From NCBI GenBank assembly GCA_008828725.1, contig MEHQ01003865.1, positions 1 through 64,000 of the forward strand: 64,000 bases of DNA. The letters are read 5' to 3'. How positions within the stretch are numbered: the stretch's first letter is position 1; every line of letters begins with the position of its first letter. The translations under genes were made by a program, and so were the position numbers. Source of the DNA: Saccharina japonica (Eukaryota > Sar > Phaeophyceae > Laminariales > Laminariaceae). Below the pieces are notes generated by a model. It did no database searches, was not told the origin of the DNA, and saw nothing but the letters and a program-made list of their open reading frames with translations. Positions 58,701 through 64,000 of this stretch are shown one piece after another.

Positions 58701-61700
58701 ACCGTCGTCGTACCTGTCCCGTTGTCCCGTCCCGTCCCGCCCCGCCGACAAATTCTCCATCGTTTCCACTTACCGTCCCGTCCCGTCATCAAATTCTGCC
58801 CCGTTGTACTTTACCGTCCCGTCCCGTCATCAAATTATGCCCCATTGTACTTTACCGTCCCGTCCCGTCAAGAAAACCACTACCGTTGAAAATTACCGTC
58901 CCGTCCCGTCGAGATAGTGTCATTTAACGCCCCGTCCCGTCACTGCACCGCTGTCTTTACCGTCCCGTCCCGCCGACAAAACTGGCCTCTCCCGCCAAGA
59001 TTCACCCCTGCCCGTTGTCTCTTCCCGTCCATTCCCACCAAGAATTTACGAATTTACGAAATATGCTTTTACATTGAAATTCAATTGTTTTACACACACA
59101 TCAAGCCTCAACGAGTAGCTATATGTACCTATATATGTTCTACAGGAGGAGACTGGTTTATATGTGCATTCAATTGAAGTTGTACGAATTTACGAAATAC
59201 AAATATATATACATATGAAAATATGAAAAATTGTTGTTTTTTTCCGGCATTTATTGTGAACTACTACTGCTGTGTTGTTCATATCATACCATTTGCAGTG
59301 GCAACACCCACCAACCACTCCCTCGCACCCACACACAGACCCCACACAGCACAGCAACGGCACCAGTAGTAGTACCGCCGTGGCCAGCACCGCGCCATGG
59401 GTGCGTATTTCACGAGCGCGGCTGAGCAACCAGCACCGGCACCAGCATATAGTACAGATTTCGCTGTGCCGTCCCGTCCCGTCGCGAAGAAAAATACATT
59501 TACCATCCCGTCCCGTCGTGAAAAATTGTATTCACCGTCCCGTCCCGTCGTGAAAGTCTTTCCCGTTGAAATTTACCGTCCCGTCCAGTTGAAAAGTTGT
59601 ACACCCACTGTCCCGTCCCATCCCGTCTCGACACCCTGTTTGGTTGTCATTTTACCGTCCTGTCCCGTCTTCATTTTTTCCCCGCCAAACAAGTAAAATC
59701 AGTCCCGTCTCGTCCCGTCTCGATTATCAAGTCCCGTGATAAGCCTTGAATATTTTGCAGGGTTTCGCCACGAAGCTGTACGCGTAAAGCATTCGTTCCC
59801 GGCGGTGAGCTTATCTTTGGCTTCGGCTATCGGCAGCCACCACCCCGACCGGGAACTCTAACCCTACCCCCAACCCCAACCCTAACCCTAACGAGAGGCA
59901 TGCCTGGTTGCTGTGTCACCTGGTCGTTGTGCCTTGAAAGGCTCTATTTTCAGTGCGGGCACATCTAAGGGAGTTCGCCCGAGCAGGCAGATCTACGCGA
60001 ACACATCTTTTGCCAGCCCGGCACAGCAGTTGCAGATTTTGAAAAATCACAAAATCGCAAAACGTGATCAAGATATCAGCACGAATACGAATCTGGGACT
60101 CCATTTAGCATGGTTTTAACAGGTACCGACAGCCTATCATACATTCATATTTTGAAATACCTGACGACAAACGATTCGTCTTGTCTACGGTATGTATATC
60201 CAGCGTGAGGTGGCATTATGCTTTCCACCAAAACGAAAACCGGCGATGTTTTCTTGGTTTTCTCCGAACCGACATGTTTTGGGTATTTGACCGCATTTTC
60301 GAGTGTTTTTCCGAAAGCACCCGAAATTTGGTTCTAGTGAAGGAAAACAAAGAAGGTATTCTGGAGTTGTGTCTCGACCTCTGAAGGAGCATACATTTTA
60401 TACCGGTGTGTCCCACATAAAACACAACATGTAGCCCATCGGGACTCCGGTGACACACAACGGTCGAACAATCATGAATAAGAAGCCTGGTCCGAGGCTC
60501 AGTGAAGTAATTGAATATTGCCGTGCTGGGTGTGGGAGTTACGGGATGCCGCTATCGTACGTACCAGGAAAGGTATTGAACCAACCATATATAAAGTAAT
60601 AAAACAACGGGAAAATACATGTTTTCCTAGACTGCGGGACGTACTGTGCGTACTCGTACGAGCAGTACTATTTCTTCGCTTCGGACGGTAGGAGCCCACA
60701 GAAGGTGTAAGTACGCATCACCATAAAAACTTGATCATTATCATAGGCGTCTTCGTACTTGATACCAGCACGAACTTCCGGCCGGCCTAAAATGTGTAAC
60801 TCCTTCGCCCCCGCGATGTTCATATTACTACTGTAACACCGGGGATGCCGCCCTGGTGCTACTCGAAGTGGTTGTCTTATAGCATCTTCAGGCGTGGTTT
60901 TGTTGTCATTCTGATGCACCGAGGCCCCTTTGACATCTGTCGCTTTTTATGTCGTCCCCGCCACAGAGTGCCCTCGACAGAGTCAACCCCGGGGACGTTA
61001 TCGAGATTGAGAGCGGCATCTACTTTGAAGATCTCAAGACCAAGGTAAGTAGAGAGTGGCTCTGTTTTTCGTCGCACTGACTCCAGAGTTGCCCTTGCTA
61101 AGTTAACCTCCAGACCCGTGGCGCAGCAGGCTACCGAACGAAGACGCTTCCTCTTTCACAGGTTTAGACCACGTGAGGTATTCATGGAGTAGTGCTTATC
61201 CGAAAATCCGCAATCGGAAGACGTATCTCGCTTCATAAGTTGCACGGAGATGCTCGAGAGGTCGCATGCGTTAGTCGCACATGCCTCGCGGGCGAAACTA
61301 GCCGCAAAGCTGCACATACACGCATATACCAGGTATATATACGTATACTGGTATCTGGTATGTGAGAATGGCCTCTAACGCACAGTAGCGTTAGGATGGT
61401 GACAGTTCACACTGCGATGGCTACGTAACCGATGGCGTTCTTCAGAGGCTTAACGCAGATTCGTCGATAGACGACCTCGAGCAGACTAATGATGATGATG
61501 TAGAAGCTGGTTTCTTCACTGGAAATAAGCGCTCTTTAGGCAAATACCCCGTGGTAATGATTCACTGTGACAAGTTCAAATGCGGGCTAAACTTGTGGGC
61601 GTGGGGGTGTACTATATCTCCAGGGAGATCCCCCTCTTGTCTATGAGGGCCTCTTACATAAACGTCTACGCATGATCTGACGCTAAAACTACATTAGTAC

Positions 61701-64000
61701 TGCAGACTCCAAATACCTGCTGAAGGCATTTTGGACCGTGTCCCGTTATTAATATTACGTAGCAACGGTTACTCTGGATATAGTTTGTGGTTTTTATCAA
61801 CATCTTGAGTTCATCAACTGTACAGTAGATATACCTCGATAGATACATTTTCTTAACACGCCTCTTCGATGGGATTGCCTTATCGAGCAATGTCCATATC
61901 ACCGTTGTACCCTTAACACGACTCCTCGATGGAGTTACCATTTCGAACATTTCGCGTATTTCTTATATTTGTACGAGAGGACAAAGCGTACCACTGCTGG
62001 TAAGGTTCTTAGACGAACTCCGGAAATCGCAGTAGATCCATCACCGGGTGAAGTCGCATCGTTCAACACCGTGTTTCAGGAAATATTCAAAACAAGTTCG
62101 AGAATAGGTATATCGCTCTTATTTCCACATATTTTATTTTCGACCCAATCAATGCTGTACGTTAGCAGATATATACACTTTCGAACAGTGTTTGATGTCC
62201 TAAAACCCAAAAGCTTGCGCAGTAAAGCGTCATTCCAAACGTGTGTCGTCCTTCAATGCTACACTTGTGAATTGTGTGTCAAACGTCACCTACGTACGCG
62301 TCCGCAATACGTAGCGTAAGGGAATTTCGTTTCGAAGTGATATCCCCTTTTATCGTTAAACCTTAATCCTGTGCAGTGTAATGTCGTTCAACACGTGTGT
62401 CCTATTTTCTCTTTCAAGCTTTCCAGTTGTACGCATGTCCTGTGACCACCGGGTATATTGTGGTGGGCAGTTAATCATACGAGACAAGTAACAACAGTAA
62501 TTACATGTCATCTGTTTCGCTTGTTTGTGCGCATGTAACAGGTCGACGGCCTTGAGGACGAAAGGATTACCATCAAAGGGGTCGGCGGCAGGGATACCGT
62601 AGTTATACGTGGTTCAGGAGAACAATCTAGGGTGGTTCAACTCCACAATGACTACTATACGCTTCAGGTTCGATTTCCCTTGACTGCAGGTGTAGCGAGG
62701 AATCCTTCGCGATCGACGTAACCTCGAGAACGCTAGCCACATAAAAAGGGGCAGTGGTATTGTTCGCTACAGCTCAGTAGTGGGCGTTGTTTACTACGAT
62801 GTTGTAGAGAGCCCACATCCTCTCGTCATTTACCCACCTGGTGTATAGCGCGATATCCGTTGTAGGAAATGTGTATCATATCGTATCCGCAATCAGTACC
62901 ACACGACAAAACAATGCAGCCAACGACGGCCCCGAAGGCGCGACACCTGTAATCTAGTAAGACCACGCGGCACGATTGTCCACCATTCAAATGACTGGTG
63001 CTACGATAGGGGGGGTACCCACGTTTTCACTACCGGGTTTTGGCCACTCGGACGAGTGGCTCCGAATCTACAGTAACTGAAAACGGGACCTAAACATAGT
63101 TTGTTCGTGTTACGTAACAAAACCTCCAATGGCGGTCCGTATAGAACAAAAAAAAAAGTTATGAGTACAACGCAGCAAAGCAGTCACTCGGCCGAGTGGC
63201 TCCGTGCAGGTTAAAACCAAGCACCTATACATGACCTCCCTACCGTAGCAACAGTCAAATATCATGGTTTCCCGTTGCACGACTAATGATGTTTTCCGCC
63301 CCTACCTATTTACGCGTGTTATCCCTCGCTTGCAGGACTTTACGATAGATGGACAGGTTTGGGACAACGTGGATGGTGTTGACAGAGACAACGCCAAACA
63401 GGCTTTTAGGGACATCCTCATATATGTTGCTGGTGAGCGCCGTTGCATGAGGGACGCTACGCGAAGCGAAGTGGTTGTGCCCCTTTTGCTGGGTGGAGTG
63501 TGGTTGATCGCACAATAATAGTGATCAATCGATCGTTCTGGGTGTCGTGCGGTCGATTAGATTATCGTAGTATTAATCGATCAGGCTGGGTGGAGTGCGG
63601 TCGATTGCACAATCGCGGTGAACGATAAATCGATTGTGCACATTATCGCATGCGCCAAGTTTCTCATCGCACACCTGGTGTAAGGCTACAACAAGAGTAG
63701 CAATAGCGACGTAGATGCTCGACCGAAAACCTGAACAGGACGAAAGCGCCATATACCGTTTACCTTCAACATGTTTTATTATCTAAAACAATGTACTGAT
63801 GTATAACGCCAAGCAAGCAGGCGCTCTACTGTAGGTCGAGTCGTCCGCTCAAATACTTTTTTTCATCTTGCATTGTCCTCTGTTTCTCCCCTCCCTTCTA
63901 ATTTAGGAGACATGTTTCGCGAGGAACAATATTGACACCAACCCTATATATGAGTGGTTGCAACAGTACCAGAGATAGCTTCGATGTTAATGTGTTCATA
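46781..64000 (+). CDS. Gene C: secreted beta-helix protein (WSC expected), 3' end beyond window
   Basis: Exons: 46781-46897 (signal peptide), 60967-61044 (SALDRVNPGDVIEIESGIYF), 62542-62667 (VDGLEDERITIKGVGGRDTV) and 63336-63432 (DFTIDGQVWDNVDGVDRDNA and on to ILIYVAG). All are in frame, with phases matching genes A and B. The next exon is expected about 600 bp past the last donor (GTGAGC at 63433), just outside the window. Sequence and introns are closest to gene B. No frame break is seen. Intron 1 spans 46898-60966 and holds the N gap and more than a dozen mobile elements. If transcription really crosses it, the gene is at least 17 kb. The alternative is that the signal exon has been separated from a now-headless gene. 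Confidence 0.65.
47080..47285. repeat. T-rich interspersed repeat, copy 2
   Basis: Shares GGCGTTGCATTGTCTAC, TCTCTGTGTCGTAG, CCACAGAGCTTTTATCTCTC and GACATGAGAAGAACAC with the copies at 13850-14240 and 47850-47985. Confidence 0.5.
47500..47985. repeat. T-rich interspersed repeat, copy 3
   Basis: A long T-rich stretch followed by TGTGACCACAGAATTTG, TCTCTCTAGGATTAGGA, CACTGGGTGTACTGATG and ATGTGAAGACAACAC. The hydrophobic open frame inside it (47495-47710) is a consequence of T-richness. Confidence 0.5.
48240..49467. mobile_element. Foldback/TIR element FB2
   Basis: Outer arms: TTCGACACCTCAC, CAGAGCGCTGTGAT and AGGACGATT at 48240-48315 match the complement of 49391-49467. Inner arms: 48317-48403 plus 48641-48666 pair with 48875-48990 (TTTTTAGGATTT, GGAATGCGAAGCCTTCC). 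About 237 bp (48404-48640) interrupts the left inner arm only, consistent with a later insertion. No transposase was seen. Confidence 0.65.
49545..49605 (-). repeat. Repeat family Q, short copy
   Basis: AGCTGTGAGATCGAGGATTC and GCTGAGTGTGATACTTACG match the family at 42796 and 51391. The minus strand reads ISVGGILDLTAFV. Confidence 0.55.
49660..49835 (-). mobile_element. tRNA-derived SINE body with expanded G tract
   Basis: In reverse complement it reads GCGATAAAAAAATCAAGGCA, a very long G run, then AACTCGGATCTGAGTTACGAC, as in other copies. The 44-C run (49689-49732) sits exactly where other copies have GTAGTGGGGGAG. Confidence 0.6.
50397..50700 (-). repeat. Repeat family Q copy split by a mariner-like MITE
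   Basis: CAGCTGTGAGATCGAGAATT and TTTCGAAACTCATATTTGC precede the MITE at 50452-50626. CTTCGGTCGCACGAACTACG resumes after it. The uninterrupted copies read straight through this point. Confidence 0.7.
50452..50626. mobile_element. Mariner-like MITE with TA duplication
   Basis: CAGTGCCGGCCCGCTCATAA at the left and the complement of CACTACCGGCCCTCTCATAA at the right, flanked by TA on both sides. 175 bp, non-coding, with internal TTTCTTAT words. TA target and CAGT-type termini fit the Tc1/mariner superfamily. Confidence 0.75.
50700..51379. other. No recognisable gene or element
   Basis: Only short open frames. No match to other repeats in the window was noticed. Confidence 0.4.
51380..51822. 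repeat. 443-bp direct repeat, left copy (flanks N gap)
   Basis: Reads the same as 52549-52991 throughout and ends at the first N. Contains a repeat family Q unit (51391-51560). Confidence 0.85.
51823..52548. other. Assembly gap (726 N)
   Basis: A run of N. It begins right after the left 443-bp copy and ends right before the right copy. Reading frames drawn across it have no meaning. Confidence 0.99.
52549..52991. repeat. 443-bp direct repeat, right copy
   Basis: Same sequence and length as the left copy, starting at the first base after the gap. Suggests unresolved contig overlap or a collapsed tandem. Confidence 0.85.
52561..53072. mobile_element. Possible complete element of family Q with inverted ends
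   Basis: The left end ACAACAGCTGTGAGCTCGAG and the right end (53007-53072) are inverted repeats of about 65 bp; the right reads ACAACAGATGTGAGATCGAG in reverse complement. About 510 bp in all. Another right-end-like unit follows at 53115-53210. Confidence 0.55.
53239..53416. mobile_element. Mariner-like MITE, clean copy
   Basis: CAGTACAGGACACCTAATAA at the left and CAGTACATTATAGGACACCT in reverse complement at the right, with TA on both sides (53237-53238 and 53417-53418). 178 bp, non-coding. Confidence 0.75.
53454..53800 (+). mobile_element. tRNA-derived SINE, near full-length copy
   Basis: A box TGGTCTATTAATAGTGGTA (with an inserted TATTAA), B box GAGTTCGAATCTC, then GAGAGCGCC, CACAATTCGATGCGAGTCG, CTCGCGATAAAAATGCAACG, GTAGTGGGGGAG and CCTACTTTGTGACCCC. 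The A-rich end is near 53795. Confidence 0.75.
54960..55065 (-). repeat. tRNA-like segment
   Basis: The reverse complement carries GGGGTTCGAGACCC (B box) about 40 bases after a D-arm-like part. A diverged partial duplicate lies at 55146-55200. Stem pairing is weak, so this is a tRNA relic or SINE head. Confidence 0.4.
55196..55815. repeat. Minisatellite, about 24-27 bp period
   Basis: About two dozen imperfect units of the form ACAAAAACCAAGTCATTTC followed by AGACCCCCCAT. It ends in TTAGGGTTAGGGT (55815-55828). Non-coding. Confidence 0.85.
56855..57205 (-). mobile_element. tRNA-derived SINE, near full-length copy
   Basis: In reverse complement: A box GATGGTTTAGCAGGC, B box GGTTCGAGTCTCC, GTCGAGAGCGCACATTG, CACAATTCGATGAGAG, CGCGATAAAAATGCAAGGCA, CCTACTTTGTGACCCCGG, ATCTGAGTTACGAC and an A-rich end. 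The head differs from the copy at 53454 while the body is the same. Confidence 0.75.
57280..57330 (-). repeat. Repeat family Q, short copy
   Basis: ACAGCTGTGCGATCGAGGAT and TTCGTCGAAAATAATCTTCG match the family start. Confidence 0.5.
57476..58195. repeat. Tandem repeat of about 303-312 bp, 2.4 copies
   Basis: Units start at 57476, 57788 and 58091. Shared words: TTCGCCGTCGGCCCACGCCG, GAAGCTAACGAAGGAGGA, CAACGACCCTTCCCGAGCG and CATGACCCG. The minus strand is open through parts of two units but shows no domain. The third unit is partial. Confidence 0.85.
58313..58436. repeat. Short tandem duplication, about 60-66 bp
   Basis: Two units with GGACGCC-GAGAGCGATTTGT and ACGAAACG-CAC-AGA-AATCATAT. 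Confidence 0.75.
58625..59760. mobile_element. DNA element with inverted ends and CCGTCCCGTC arrays
   Basis: AAAATATTTTCAAGGCTTAT and on to CACGG at the left pair with the complement at 59734-59757. Dense CCGTCCCGTCCCGTC words fill 58660-59030 and 59465-59730. The layout resembles the hAT-like elements at 44430 and 54214. Target duplication was not identified. Confidence 0.65.
59862..59892. repeat. Interstitial telomere-like repeat
   Basis: CCCCAACCCTAACCCTAACG: a few CCCTAA units with degenerate neighbours. Flanks are ordinary sequence, so this is not a chromosome end. Confidence 0.8.
59893..60966. other. Last part of gene C intron 1, no element recognised
   Basis: No conserved protein motif, inverted repeat or match to other repeats was noticed. 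Confidence 0.4.
61104..61175 (+). repeat. Weak tRNA-like segment in gene C intron 2
   Basis: GTGGCGCAGCAGGCTACCG resembles an A box and GGTTTAGACCAC a poor B box at about the right spacing. Pairing is weak, so probably a relic. Confidence 0.3.
61465..61640 (+). other. Segment shared with 20870-21060
   Basis: Part of the B/C duplicated block. Reads DDLEQTNDDDVEAGFFTGNK in the frame matching the gene B side. Confidence 0.4.
62993..63256. mobile_element. MITE family M1 copy in gene C intron 3
   Basis: GACTGGTGCTACGATAGG at the left and the complement of GACTGTTGCTACGGTAGG at the right. TCAAAT occurs on both sides. The collinear intron of gene B (22088-22489) lacks it and has a single TTCAAAT at the matching site, an empty site. 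Confidence 0.75.

Noticed and set aside
59862-59892. Chromosome end
   Set aside because: Only a few telomere-like units with ordinary sequence on both sides, and gene C exons continue beyond.

Overview
This is a eukaryotic nuclear window. Coding sequence comes as many short exons bounded by GT-AG introns of about 0.4-0.9 kb, and everything between is packed with transposon debris. The recognisable genes encode secreted proteins made of a right-handed parallel beta-helix followed by a WSC carbohydrate-binding domain. Together with TTAGGG-type interstitial repeats, a Ty3/Gypsy chromovirus and a Ty1/Copia fossil, this suggests a photosynthetic stramenopile, most likely a brown alga. That placement is inference and rests on no marker gene.

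The backbone is a tandem array of three related genes, all on the + strand. Gene A (exons 3490-11137) is the best preserved: eleven exons keep one open frame across every splice junction. Gene B (exons from 21962 to 33876/34449, perhaps to about 35143) is a decayed paralogue. Its 5' part is not found, exon 6 has lost frame, one splice acceptor is AC instead of AG, and its intron 8 is about 7.3 kb and holds a Gypsy fossil. Gene C begins with a clear signal-peptide exon at 46781-46897 and resumes at 60967, giving a 14 kb first intron full of mobile elements. It runs off the right edge. B and C are the closest pair, because even their introns align.

Layout: 1-3.5 kb has no clear gene, a CAG-rich tract and a MITE end. 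3.5-12.3 kb is gene A. 12.3-14.3 kb holds a MITE and T-rich repeats. 15.4-20.9 kb is a GC-rich, Ala/Pro/FG-like degenerate coding relic ending in a broken NADAR (YbiA-like) domain. 21-35 kb is gene B with foldback, Gypsy and MITE insertions in intron 8. 37.2-39.5 kb is a Copia fossil next to a tRNA-derived SINE. 39.7-60 kb, mostly the first intron of gene C, is a nested mass of SINEs, hAT-like and mariner-like MITEs, foldback elements, minisatellites and an N gap. 61-64 kb holds exons 2-4 of gene C.

The proteins probably act outside the cell on wall or matrix polysaccharide. The beta-helix would bind or process a uronan-like glycan and the WSC module would anchor it. No catalytic activity can be assigned from sequence alone. 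Several element boundaries are unusually well supported, because target-site duplications or uninterrupted copies are present in the same window.
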